DNA of 64,000 nucleotides from JBDTSW01 sp963797835 (GCA_963797835.1 CAWCRN010000027.1:1-64000); one strand, 5' to 3'. Shown: positions 49,783-57,991, counted from the first letter of the stretch. The notes: generated by a model not told the origin, from the sequence alone. Made by a program: numbers and translations.

Positions 49783-50604
49783 CTAGCCGACCGCGGCGAT
49801 CAGGGCATCGGTGGCCTCGCCCGGGCGGGTGCCCAGGCTGGGCAGGCCCGTGCGCCCGGAGACCAGGTGCGCGGACCGGTAGCTGAAGAGGCGGGTGTCG
49901 TCGCCCTCGCTCAGGACCTGGCGAAGGCTGGCGCCGAGCACGTCCAGGCGCGCCTCGGTGCCGCAGATGACCGCGGCCCGCGGATCGAGCGCCCGGAGCG
50001 CGCGCTGGAAGCGCACCTCGGCCAGTCCCGCCGAGAGCAAGAGGACGCGTAGCCCGGCCCGGCGCAGGAACAGCTCCAGCGCCTGCGTCTCGACGGCCTC
50101 GGGGCCAAAGACGATGCCGGAGTCGAGCAGCAGGATGCCCTCCGGGCGTGTCGCAGGCGGCGCGACGCGACGGGCTGAGTGAAGCCAGCCGATCGCCCAG
50201 CGGCTCGCGTGTTCCAGCTCCGCTTCGGCGTTGGCCCTGTCACCGGCCATCTCCAGGGCGGGCAGCAGCACCTCCTCTACGGTCCGCTCGACGGAGCGAA
50301 TCGAGAGGCTCTCCTCGAGCTCGCGGTCGGCGCCGGCCTCGTCGAAGCGCTCGAACGCCGCCACCAGGCGCGCCGGTGAGGCCGGTCCGCGGCCCCGCCG
50401 CCGGGCGACGTCGACGGCGGATGAGATGTTGCCCGTCTCCCGCAGCGCCTCCCGCAGCGCCTCGATCTCCTCGAGGCGGTACTGGCGGTGGTTGCCGGCC
50501 GTGCGCTCGGGGCTGGGGTACCCCAGCCTGCGCTCCCACGTACGAAGCGTGGAGGGGCTCACGCCGAGCAGTTCGGCGGCGGCGGCGGTTCTGATTCCTG
50601 ACAC
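49783..50604 (-). CDS. CarH-like MerR regulator with degenerate B12-binding domain
   Basis: A 273-residue protein. The N-terminal MerR domain reads IRTAAAAELLGVSPSTLRTWERRLGYPSPERT with NHRQYRLEEIEALREAL (residues 1-70). About 85-160 is a helical bundle like the B12 cap domain, including ELEHASRWAIGWLHSARR with the Glu-His pair. About 165-273 is a Rossmann-like domain. CarH/LitR proteins bind adenosylcobalamin through His in an E/DxHxxG motif; the equivalent stretch here is SGIVFGPEAVETQAL, with no His. It may sense something else or be constitutive. It is preceded by phased repeats at 50648. Confidence 0.8.
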   Translation of the reverse strand: MSGIRTAAAAELLGVSPSTLRTWERRLGYPSPERTAGNHRQYRLEEIEALREALRETGNISSAVDVARRRGRGPASPARLVAAFERFDEAGADRELEESLSIRSVERTVEEVLLPALEMAGDRANAEAELEHASRWAIGWLHSARRVAPPATRPEGILLLDSGIVFGPEAVETQALELFLRRAGLRVLLLSAGLAEVRFQRALRALDPRAAVICGTEARLDVLGASLRQVLSEGDDTRLFSYRSAHLVSGRTGLPSLGTRPGEATDALIAAVG

Positions 50605-50647
50605 GTCGTCTCGCTTCTGCGGGTGCCCGCGTAGGTTTCACGCAGGA

Positions 50648-50687
50648 TCGCGAAAGGTTTGTCGCATCTTCGCGAACTTTCCGCAAG
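50648..50687. promoter_or_regulatory. CGCRAA repeats phased at 11/22 bp upstream of the CarH-like gene
   Basis: TCGCGAA occurs at 50648 and 50670 (22 bp apart), and CGCAAG follows at 50682, 11 bp after the equivalent CGCGAA at 50671. CarH-type regulators bind 11-bp direct repeats near their own promoters, so this is probably an autoregulatory operator. The sequence lies 44 bp upstream of the gene's start. Confidence 0.45.
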
Positions 50688-50726
50688 TGGTGCGATCGAA
50701 GTTGCAGGAGGTTATGGGTACTCGGC

Positions 50727-51659
50727 CTACCGCGAGCCGACGGCCACGCCGCGGCCCGCTGCCTTCGCTGCCCATGAGGCCTCCTCGGCGGCGCCGAGCA
50801 GCTTCTCGGCGTCCTCGCCGTGCTCCGGGCAGGAGGCGAGCCCGGCGGTGATCGCGATGATCGGGCCCTCGTTGGCCTGGGAGCGATCGAAGGCGAGTTC
50901 CCAAAGCTGCTCGGCCAGCGGCAGTGCCTCGCTCGCCGTCTGGTCCGGGGCGAGCACGCACAGCTGGTCGTCGGCGAGGCGGAAGGCGCGGTCGACGCTG
51001 CGGATCCTGCGGCGCACGAGGGCGCTCACCGCCCGGAGCATCCGGTCCCCTGCCTCGCGGCCGTCGGCCTCGTTGATGCGTCCGAGGCCGTCGCAGTCGA
51101 TCAATATCACCGCGAAGGGCCGGCCATGACTCCTGTGCTCGGAGAGGAGGATCCTCATCCATTCGTGCAGCTCGGCCTGGCCGGGCAGCCCGGTAAGCGG
51201 ATCGACAGTGGCTCCGCCGCTTCGCTCGGCAACGAGCCGCTCGCTCACCTGTGCCTGTATGTCGCCGAAGATCTCCGCCAGGCGCTCGACCGAGGCCGCG
51301 AAGGCACCGACCTGCCGCTCGGGGACCTCGCGGCGCAGCGCCTCGATCAGGAGCGCCTGGAGCGCGGCCAAGTCGCGCGGGATCTCGAGCGCGGAGGCCC
51401 CCTGGCGGAGCGCGCCGAGCTGGCCGACGCGCTCCAGGCCCTCCTCGGCGAGCTCGAGGTCACGAGAGCTGAGCGGCCCGGAGAGTCCGCGGACGATGTC
51501 GGCGATCAGGGCTGGGCCCTCGTTCGCGATCCAGGCGATCGGGACCTCATCCATCTGCTCCAAGGGCGTGCGTTGCAGCACGTCGAGGAGCCAGTTCTTC
51601 ACAACCTCCTCGCGCGCTCTCCGGGAGCGAGCGATTCCGGCGTCTCGCGGAGCGTCCAC
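50727..51659 (-). CDS. degenerate GGDEF-domain protein
   Basis: A 310-residue protein. Residues 1-140 are an all-helical sensor-like region with no membrane segment. The GGDEF domain follows: DPLTGLPGQAELHEWM, FAVILIDCDGLGRINEADG, AGDRMLRAVSALVRRRIRSVDRAFRL, then ADDQLCVLA and ITAGLASCPEHGEDAEKLL. The signature GGDEF is replaced by LADDQ (228-232), so diguanylate cyclase activity is unlikely; it may bind nucleotide or act as a scaffold. It is divergent from the SpoIIE gene, 18 bp away. Confidence 0.86.
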   Translation of the reverse strand: MDAPRDAGIARSRRAREEVVKNWLLDVLQRTPLEQMDEVPIAWIANEGPALIADIVRGLSGPLSSRDLELAEEGLERVGQLGALRQGASALEIPRDLAALQALLIEALRREVPERQVGAFAASVERLAEIFGDIQAQVSERLVAERSGGATVDPLTGLPGQAELHEWMRILLSEHRSHGRPFAVILIDCDGLGRINEADGREAGDRMLRAVSALVRRRIRSVDRAFRLADDQLCVLAPDQTASEALPLAEQLWELAFDRSQANEGPIIAITAGLASCPEHGEDAEKLLGAAEEASWAAKAAGRGVAVGSR

Positions 51660-51677
51660 CGGACGCCAAGCTAGCCG

Positions 51678-53000
51678 ATGAGTCAGTCGTCATGCCGGCC
51701 GGGCATGCGCCTGCCGCCTGCCGGGAGCTTTAGACTCGCCACCGTCTTATCTCAGGCGGCGATGGTGGCGGACGAACCCTTGGAGACCAGCAGCGAGCTA
51801 GATCCCCCCGGGGAGGATCCGGGCGAGGCCGGCGGAGCCGGCGGCGGTGATGCGATCATCGGCGCTGCGCTCGAAGGGCTGCGCCGGGCGGCCCACGAGG
51901 TCGAGGTCGAGCGCTCGGTCACTGCCACGCTCCAGCACAGCCTGCTCCGCGAGCGCCTGCCCGAGATCCCCGGGATGACGTTCTCCGCGCGCTACCTGCC
52001 CGGCAGCGCCGAGGCCGAGATCGGCGGCGACTGGTACGACGTGATCCCCCTGCGCGACGGCAAGGCCGGCGTGGCCATCGGCGACGTGGTTGGTCGCGGC
52101 ATCGCCGCCGCAGCCCGCATGGCCCACCTCCAGAGCGCCGTTCGCGCTTACGCACTGGAGGGCCTGCGCCCGTCCGTGGTGCTGGAGCGCACCGACGCCT
52201 TCGCCCAAGAGCTGGAGCGGCGTGGCATGGCAACGCTGCTCTACGCGGTCCTCGATCCGGAGGCCGGCACCCTGCGGTTCGCCAGCGCCGGGCACCCGCC
52301 CCCGCTGATCCTGACGCTCGGCGGGGAGGCGATATACGCGGAGGGACGGTCGGGCAGCCCACTGGGCACGGTCACGTTCCCCTCCTACGAGGAGAACGTC
52401 GTGGCGCTCGAGCCCGGCTCCACCGTCCTGCTCTATACGGACGGACTTGTCGAGCGGGCGACGGTGCCGTTGTCCGACGGCCTCAACGCGCTGGCGGAGG
52501 CAGCCGCCGGCCTCCACGATCCCAGCGAGCTGTGCCGGGTGCTGCCCGGTCAGGTGCTCGAGGGTCGCTCCGCCGACGACATCGCTCTGCTGGCGACCCG
52601 CCTCGAGGCGATGCCAACGGACCGGATCGCGCTCTCGTTGGCCGCCGAGTCACGCTCGCTGGCCACCCTTCGGCGGGTGCTCGGACGATGGCTGAAGGCG
52701 GCGGGGGCCGGTGAGATCGAGATCTACGAGACGCTGGTCGCGGTCGGCGAGGCGTGCGCGAACGCGATCGCTCACGCCTACCCCGCCGGCGAGGCCTCCT
52801 TCGAGGTCGAGGCTGCACGCCTCGGCCCCGAGCTCGAGGTCACGGTTCGGGACTTCGGAAGCTGGCGGGCCGCGCGCGGCGAGGAACGCCGCCGTGGCCT
52901 GACGCTGATGGAGCAGCTGATGGGCGAGGTCGAGATCAAGAAGGGCGCCGAGGGCACGACCGTGATCCTTCGCCGTACGTTGGAGGGTGCCGGCGTATGA
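51678..53000 (+). CDS. SpoIIE-type PP2C phosphatase fused to RsbW-like kinase domain
   Basis: A 440-residue protein. After a Gly/Glu-rich N-terminus come a short coiled coil and a PP2C/SpoIIE domain: LPGSAEAEIGGDWYDVIPL, VAIGDVVGRGIAAAARMA, RFASAGHPPPLIL, VLLYTDGLVERA, GRSADDIALLATRL with metal-binding Asp residues. Residues 320-440 form a GHKL anti-sigma-factor kinase domain (VGEACANAIAHAYPAG, VRDFGSWRAARGEERRRGLTLMEQLM). It would both dephosphorylate and phosphorylate an anti-anti-sigma factor, most simply the STAS protein encoded next (4-bp overlap). ATG 51762 is an alternative start. Confidence 0.9.
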   Translation: MSQSSCRPGMRLPPAGSFRLATVLSQAAMVADEPLETSSELDPPGEDPGEAGGAGGGDAIIGAALEGLRRAAHEVEVERSVTATLQHSLLRERLPEIPGMTFSARYLPGSAEAEIGGDWYDVIPLRDGKAGVAIGDVVGRGIAAAARMAHLQSAVRAYALEGLRPSVVLERTDAFAQELERRGMATLLYAVLDPEAGTLRFASAGHPPPLILTLGGEAIYAEGRSGSPLGTVTFPSYEENVVALEPGSTVLLYTDGLVERATVPLSDGLNALAEAAAGLHDPSELCRVLPGQVLEGRSADDIALLATRLEAMPTDRIALSLAAESRSLATLRRVLGRWLKAAGAGEIEIYETLVAVGEACANAIAHAYPAGEASFEVEAARLGPELEVTVRDFGSWRAARGEERRRGLTLMEQLMGEVEIKKGAEGTTVILRRTLEGAGV

Positions 53001-53362
53001 GGGACAGGCTGAGCGAGATCGAGTTCGACGACCGTGACGGCGTCGTGGTGGCCCGCATCAGCGGCGAGGTGGACGGCTCCAACGCCGTCGAGCTCGGCCG
53101 CGCCCTGGGCGAGCAGCTGCCGTCCTCGGCCCACGGCCTGGTCCTCGACCTGAGCGCCGTCGCCTACCTCGACAGCGCCGGGATCGAGCTGCTTTTCGGG
53201 CTCGCGCGGAGGCTTGGGGATCGCCGTCAGCGACTTCGCCTCGGGGTCCCTCCGCACTCGCCCGTGCGCAGGGTCCTGGACATCTGCGACATCTCAAGCG
53301 TCGCGCCCATCGCCGACTCGGCCGAGGCGGCTACCGAAGCGCTCGCGCGCGGCGACGGCTGA
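52997..53362 (+). CDS. STAS-domain anti-sigma-factor antagonist
   Basis: A 121-residue single STAS domain. It has VVVARISGEVDGSNAVELGRAL, LVLDLSAVAYLDSAGIELLFGLA and a C-terminal helix. Ser60 in DSAGI is the expected phosphorylation site. It is coupled to the SpoIIE/RsbW gene by an ATGA overlap, which predicts a partner-switch pair. The sigma factor controlled is not in the window. Confidence 0.92.
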   Translation: MRDRLSEIEFDDRDGVVVARISGEVDGSNAVELGRALGEQLPSSAHGLVLDLSAVAYLDSAGIELLFGLARRLGDRRQRLRLGVPPHSPVRRVLDICDISSVAPIADSAEAATEALARGDG

Positions 53363-53371
53363 ACGGGCCGG

Positions 53372-54175
53372 TCAGGTCCGACGGGTCGTGGCCGCCCACG
53401 AGGCGCGGAAGCCGTCGAGCGCCTCCACCATACCGGCGCCGAGGCGCGGGCCACCCGAGGCGATGAGCTCGGCGATCCGCGCCGCCAGCGCCTGCAGTAG
53501 AAGCTGCTCCTGCCGCCCCGTGGGGCGGCTCGACCGGATCTCGAGACCGAGCACCCCGATCAGCCGACCGGAGTCGAGCAGCGGCGCCACGATCATCGCC
53601 CCCGTGTCTCGCCCGGGGGTCTGCAGCACCTGGGCCCGGCGCTCGAGCGCCGCGCGGCCCAAAGCGCCTTCGCCGAGCGCTATCGAGCTGGGAAGCCCCT
53701 CGGCGTCCCCGCCCTTGCGCTCCACGACCTGTCGCAGGCTGAGCCCGCCGTCGTCGGCGAGGTAGACCCACCCGGCATCGACATCCCAGAGCGAGAGCAG
53801 GCCGTCCATCGCCTCGGCCAGCGCGGCAGCGACTTCCTCGGGCCCGGCCCGCGCGGCCTCGGCGGCTCGGGAAGGGGGTGCGGCCTCCTCCTCGGGATCG
53901 GGGCGGGGCGCGATCTCTCGCCTGCGAAGGGCGAGGACGACGGCCTGCGAACGGGTTGACGCACCCAGCTTCGCCATGGCGTTCCGGATGTGGGTACGGA
54001 CAGTCTCAGGCGAGAGCACCAGTCGTTGCGCGATCTCGGCGCCGCTGAGCCCGTCCGCGAGGAGCTCGAACACCTCCCGCTCGCGCTTGGACAGCGGCCC
54101 GGAGCGGCTCCGGCGCTGGGTCGGGGTCGCAGCCTCGCCCTCGCCCTCGCCCTCGCTTGTGGTCCTCCCGGTCAT
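53372..54175 (-). CDS. LuxR-type HTH + GAF domain regulator
   Basis: About 267 residues from ATG 54175 (MTGRTTSEG); an in-frame ATG at 54211 is possible. Order is reversed from usual: the LuxR HTH comes first (LSKREREVFELLADGLSGAEIAQRLVLSPETVRTHIRNAMAKLG, about residues 28-75) and a GAF domain follows (about 105-245: MDGLLSLWDVDAGWVYLADDG, MIVAPLLDSGRLIGVLGLEI). The HTH is closely similar to that of the protein at 56158. It probably senses a small ligand and acts on the LPFTG/glycosylphosphotransferase unit, from which it is divergent. Confidence 0.86.
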   Translation of the reverse strand: MTGRTTSEGEGEGEAATPTQRRSRSGPLSKREREVFELLADGLSGAEIAQRLVLSPETVRTHIRNAMAKLGASTRSQAVVLALRRREIAPRPDPEEEAAPPSRAAEAARAGPEEVAAALAEAMDGLLSLWDVDAGWVYLADDGGLSLRQVVERKGGDAEGLPSSIALGEGALGRAALERRAQVLQTPGRDTGAMIVAPLLDSGRLIGVLGLEIRSSRPTGRQEQLLLQALAARIAELIASGGPRLGAGMVEALDGFRASWAATTRRT

Positions 54176-54225
54176 ACCTAGATTCTCGTCCCGTGTGGGC
54201 CCTCTCCCCAATGCCGCAACGAGGC

Positions 54226-54272
54226 TACCACCTAACCGGTTTGAGGTATTGGGTGGCGGTTATTCGGTAATT
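54226..54272. promoter_or_regulatory. operator-like elements upstream of the LPFTG gene
   Basis: ACCTAACC GGTTTGAGGT is a near-palindrome (about 54229-54247), and GGTA is repeated at 54245 and 54266 (21 bp apart, in GAGGTATT and CGGTAATT). TTTGAGGTATTGGG closely matches TTTGAGGTAATTGGG at 6825 upstream of the copper oxidase, suggesting a common regulator. ACCCCGTAGGGGT at 54290-54302 makes a further small palindrome. Confidence 0.45.
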
Positions 54273-54396
54273 CCTGCCGCAAAACCTTGACCCCGTAGGG
54301 GTGAACACGGCAAGGTGCCCCCGAACGGCGACGTCAACGGTCTGTGGCCACGGGTCACCGGGCTTTCTCGCCAACATCGAACAGGGGTGATTCTTC

Positions 54397-54708
54397 TTGA
54401 AGCTCAGACAGGTAGTACTCGGTGCGATCGGCGCGCTCGCCGTCACGATGGTCCTCGCGGTTCCGGCGGTCGGGCAGCAGAGTCCCGTGACGCAGTCTCA
54501 GTACGGAGATAGGACCGAGGTCATCGGTGGCGGCGGGAACGTCTCCGACCCGGGTGATCCCTCGGCGCCGTCAGATCCCTCGACGGTCGGGTCGCTGCCA
54601 TTCACCGGCCTCGACCTCGGGCTGATGGCAGCCGCAGCGGCCGGCCTCGTCGGCGCAGGCATCGTGATCCGCCGGCGCTCCCGACCCGCAGGACAGTCTG
54701 GCGAGTGA
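54397..54708 (+). CDS. secreted LPFTG-anchored surface protein (sortase substrate candidate)
   Basis: A 103-residue protein with a signal peptide (residues 1-27, ends AVG-QQ). A short Asp/Pro/Ser-rich region is followed by a complete sorting signal: LPFTG at 67-71, a hydrophobic stretch and RRRSR. The mature part is only about 40 residues, so it may be a structural or signalling peptide displayed on the wall. TTG 54397 with AGGGG upstream is the start. The sortase at 42578 is a natural enzyme for it. It overlaps the glycosylphosphotransferase gene by 4 bp. Confidence 0.82.
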   Translation: MKLRQVVLGAIGALAVTMVLAVPAVGQQSPVTQSQYGDRTEVIGGGGNVSDPGDPSAPSDPSTVGSLPFTGLDLGLMAAAAAGLVGAGIVIRRRSRPAGQSGE

Positions 54709-56165
54709 GCATCCGCTCCCTGATCGCACGGCGGGCCCGTCATCGTGACGAGGCCCGCTCCCGGCCACTGGGGGCCTTGCGTGCCCAGAGCCTGATCGAC
54801 GTGATCGGGCTGCGCTTTGCCCCGGCGCTGACCGGAGGGCTCATCATGCTCTCCCACTCGGGGTCCCCGGAGGCTGCAGCGCTGGTGTTCGCGGCGATGT
54901 TCGCGGCGGCGCAGATGATCGAGCGGTCGCGCTTCCCCCTCCAGCTGCTGCCAGCCGCACGGCTGATGCTGGCGCTGGGGGCCCCGGCGCTCGGCGCCGC
55001 CGGCGTCCTCGCCCTCCTCGCCGCGCTCGGCACCGCCGACGTCAGCGGCCTGGTGGCTGCAGTCGTCGGTGCCTGGCTCGTGCTGGGGCTGGGGGCCTGG
55101 ACCAAGGCCCGCGTCGAGGAGTCGGCGCGCGCTCGGGTCGCCGTCATCGGGTCACCCCGCTTCGCCGAGGACCTCCAGGGGGAGTTGGGGGCGGCGGGGA
55201 TCCGCGCCTACGAGGTCATCGGTTGGCTGGGGTCGGAGGGCCCCGAGGCGGGTCCCGGCGGGGGCCCGGCCTGGCTCGGCTCCCTTGAGCAGGTCCGCGG
55301 GGCCGTGCTCGTCAACCGCATCGACTTGATCGTCTGCGCGCCCGACCGCGAGGGCGGGCCCGGAGGGGCACCCGGGGTCGGCCCTTGGGAGCGCGTTGCC
55401 GGCGCCTGCCTGGACCTCCCCGTCCGAATGATCGGGGCCAACCAGTTCTACGAGGACCTGCTCGGGCACATCCCGATCGGGACGATCGACCAGGCCTGGT
55501 ACCGGTACGTGCTGCATCCCCGCTTCCAGTCGAGCTCGCCCGCATCCAAGCGGGTGCTTGACCTGGTACTGGCGACGGTGATCGGCATCGTCACGCTGCC
55601 GCTCCTCGCCGTCGCCGCCGCCGCGCTGAAGCTCCAGGGCGGCGGGCCTGTGCTCTACCGCCAACGGCGGCTGGGCGAGCAGGGCGAGGAGTTCGAGATC
55701 CTCAAGCTGAGGACGATGCGGGCCGAGGCCGAGGCCGGTGGCGCGCAGTGGTCCGGTGCCGACGACGACCGTGTCACCCGGGTCGGCCGAATCCTGAGGC
55801 GCACGCACGTGGACGAGCTGCCCCAGATCTGGAACGTCCTGCGGGGCGACATGACGCTGATCGGCCCCCGCCCCGAGCGGCCCGAGATGGTCGCCGAGCT
55901 CGAGCGCCAGTACTCCCACTACACCAGGCGGCACCTGATCAAGCCGGGGATCGGCGGCTGGGCCCAGCTTCGCTGCGGCTACGCCGGGTCTGACGTCGGC
56001 AGCGGCTGGAAGCTCTGCCACGACCTCTACTACATCAAGCACCGCACCGTCCTGATCGACCTCTTGATCACGTTCGAGACGGCCTTCGTGACGTTCCGCA
56101 ATGCGCACGGCGCCCTGCGGACACCGAGCGAGCGCTTCATCCTCGAGGAGCACTTCAGTGGCTGA
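54705..56165 (+). CDS. polyprenyl-phosphate glycosyl-1-phosphate transferase
   Basis: A 486-residue initiating enzyme for exopolysaccharide. There are hydrophobic helices at residues 30-130, a nucleotide-sugar-dehydratase-like CoA-binding region (ARVAVIGSPRFAEDLQGEL) and a C-terminal bacterial sugar transferase domain: SKRVLDLVLATVIGIVTLPLLAV, GGPVLYRQRRLGEQGEEFEILKLRTM, RTHVDELPQIWNVLRGDMTLIGPRPERPE. It loads the first sugar phosphate on undecaprenyl phosphate. GTG start within the LPFTG gene; coupled to the PAS-LuxR gene. Confidence 0.93.
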   Translation: MSIRSLIARRARHRDEARSRPLGALRAQSLIDVIGLRFAPALTGGLIMLSHSGSPEAAALVFAAMFAAAQMIERSRFPLQLLPAARLMLALGAPALGAAGVLALLAALGTADVSGLVAAVVGAWLVLGLGAWTKARVEESARARVAVIGSPRFAEDLQGELGAAGIRAYEVIGWLGSEGPEAGPGGGPAWLGSLEQVRGAVLVNRIDLIVCAPDREGGPGGAPGVGPWERVAGACLDLPVRMIGANQFYEDLLGHIPIGTIDQAWYRYVLHPRFQSSSPASKRVLDLVLATVIGIVTLPLLAVAAAALKLQGGGPVLYRQRRLGEQGEEFEILKLRTMRAEAEAGGAQWSGADDDRVTRVGRILRRTHVDELPQIWNVLRGDMTLIGPRPERPEMVAELERQYSHYTRRHLIKPGIGGWAQLRCGYAGSDVGSGWKLCHDLYYIKHRTVLIDLLITFETAFVTFRNAHGALRTPSERFILEEHFSG

Positions 56166-56787
56166 GCCGGCTCCGAACGGGATCGGCGCGGCGGCCCCCG
56201 GGACCGCCGGCGCCTCGGTCGCGCTTCTGGTCGTCGACGACCAGTGCCGTGTCGCGGAGGCGAGCCTCGGCGCTTGCAGGCTGCTCGGCGTGAGCCGTGA
56301 GCAGCTCGTGGGACGTCCGCTGGCCGAGTCTCTGGAGCCCGTTGCCGCCGAGCGCCTGGGAAGCGTCTGGTCGGCGTTCCATGAGACCGGCGGGCACGCC
56401 GGGCCGTTCGAGCTCGGGACGGGATCCGGGGCCCCAGTCGACATCAACGTCACGCCCGCGGTCCTGCCGGGGCGCCACCTCGTGCTGCTCGCCCCCAGCG
56501 ATCGGGCACGGGCCGTCGAGCCTGAGCACGGCCTCGACGGCATGGCCGGCGCGGGCCGCGGCTCCGGGCCGACGGCGCGCGAGCGCCAGGTCCTCGCGAT
56601 GCTGGCCGCCGGTGACACCGACGTGCAGGTGGCCGCCAAGCTCGACCTTTCCCCGGCGACTGTGCAGACGCACGTCCGCAACGCGAAGGCCAAGCTGGGC
56701 GCCCGCACCAGGGCCCAGGCCGTCGCGATGGCGATCACGGGTGGCCTGATCCCGGAGCCGCGCGACGAGCGCGAGCTCGTCGCCTAG
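56158..56787 (+). CDS. PAS + LuxR-type HTH regulator
   Basis: A 209-residue protein with GTG 56158 inside the preceding gene. The PAS domain (about residues 18-112: VALLVVDDQCRVAEASLGACRLLGVSREQL) is followed by a LuxR HTH (LTARERQVLAMLA-type PTARERQVLAMLAAGDTDVQ, LDLSPATVQTHVRNAKAKLGAR, about 135-190). It has no receiver domain, so input is likely through PAS. Being in the same operon as the sugar-phosphate transferase, it may control polysaccharide output. Confidence 0.87.
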   Translation: MAEPAPNGIGAAAPGTAGASVALLVVDDQCRVAEASLGACRLLGVSREQLVGRPLAESLEPVAAERLGSVWSAFHETGGHAGPFELGTGSGAPVDINVTPAVLPGRHLVLLAPSDRARAVEPEHGLDGMAGAGRGSGPTARERQVLAMLAAGDTDVQVAAKLDLSPATVQTHVRNAKAKLGARTRAQAVAMAITGGLIPEPRDERELVA

Positions 56788-56866
56788 CGCCCCCGCCGCC
56801 GGCGGCTCCAACCGGGATCGCCCCTCCGGGGCGGTGCGATCCGGCCCGTGTAGGAGCATTGCCGCC

Positions 56867-57464
56867 ATGGGCACGGAACCCGGCGAGCCGCCATGGGGCG
56901 AGGATCTCCCGCGCGCGCCTTCGAGCGGCGCGCACGAACGCGCCGCGGAGGCGAGCGCGTCGCTGGCCGAAGGTCTTCGCGCCTTCGCCTCCGACCTGGC
57001 CGACGTCGACGCAGCAGCGCGGCAGGAGCAGGACGCTCGCATCCGTTCGATGGTGGAGGAGCGGCTCGCGTCCGCCGAGCGCAGGCTGAGCGCCTCGATC
57101 GACACCAGGCTCGAGAGCGCGATCGCCGCGCTCGCCCGCGATCGCCGGTCGATGCTCGCCGACTGGGCGAGCCGGGCGGCGCGCGCGGCCGAGGTCGAGG
57201 CGCGCGTTGAGATCACGCTCACCCGTCTGCTGGAAGCGGGTGGGGCGGATCGACGGATGGATGGGCGCGATCCTGGAGTCCGAGCGGCGGATCCTCGACG
57301 TCCACACACGGATCATCTCGGTCGAGGGAAGCGTTGCCGACTCGGCCAAGGTGGCCCAGCAGGCCGCCGACTGGGAGCAGCGGATGCTCCGGGCCTCGGC
57401 CACCGAGGCCGAGGCCGCGAAGCGCATCCTCGACGCCGAGCGCCGGCTGCGCGACCAGCTCTAG
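56867..57464 (+). CDS. coiled-coil protein, frameshifted
   Basis: ATG 56867 gives MGTEPGEPPWGEDLPRAPSS, then a long helical region rich in Ala, Arg and Glu (residues 25-125). The frame breaks at the AA of 57234-57235; removing one A gives LERVGRIDGWMGAILESERRI and a continued coiled coil ending AKRILDAERRLRDQL at 57464, about 198 residues. There is no signal or membrane segment. It could be a cytoplasmic structural or polar protein; the function is unknown. Confidence 0.65.
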
Positions 57465-57476
57465 GCCGGGCGCGCC

Positions 57477-57911
57477 CTAGGCGTTCGCGATCGCCTTCAG
57501 CTGCGCCGGGCGCAGCAGGGTCACCAGCAGGCCCTCGTCGATCGCCGCCAGCCCGCCCTTCTTCAGCTCCACCTGGGCGCCGGTGACGGCGGCAATCGCG
57601 CGCGAGAAGTCGGGCTCGTGGCCGACAAGGAGCACATCGCCCCGGCCGGCGGCCAGGTCATGCAAGTCGAAGTCGCCGCCCCGCAGCGCCTCGACCTCCT
57701 CCGGCTCGGCGCCCAGCTCGGCGCAGGTGATGCGCGCCGTGTCCCTCGCGCGCACCTTGGGGGAGGTGAGGCAGGCGTCGACTTTCACGCCGAGGCGAGC
57801 CATCGCCCTCCCCGCCGCCTTCGCCTGGCGCCGCCCCTTCTGCGTCAGCTCGCGCGAGGCGTCGTCGGGCGCCCCGTCCTCGGCGTCGCCATGGCGCAGC
57901 ATCCAGATCAC
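57477..57911 (-). CDS. SixA-like phosphohistidine phosphatase
   Basis: A 144-residue histidine phosphatase. The RHG triad (residues 6-8, MLRHGD), SRELTQKGRRQA, TSPKVRARDTARI and LLVGHEPDFSRAI (second catalytic His) are present. Small RHG proteins of this type remove phosphate from phosphohistidine on signalling proteins. It converges with the coiled-coil gene with a 12-bp gap and is divergent from dnaE. Confidence 0.9.
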   Translation of the reverse strand: MIWMLRHGDAEDGAPDDASRELTQKGRRQAKAAGRAMARLGVKVDACLTSPKVRARDTARITCAELGAEPEEVEALRGGDFDLHDLAAGRGDVLLVGHEPDFSRAIAAVTGAQVELKKGGLAAIDEGLLVTLLRPAQLKAIANA

Positions 57912-57991
57912 GCCTCGAGGGTATCCGCAGATTGGGGAAACGGCCCGGCGGACGGCCCGGTGGCATCTGCCCCGATTGTCAAGATGCCCCG

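Noticed and set aside
50697..50760. Plus-strand gene starting after AGGAGG at 50707
   Set aside because: The downstream frame is Arg/Pro-rich, antisense to the GGDEF gene and lacks conserved features.
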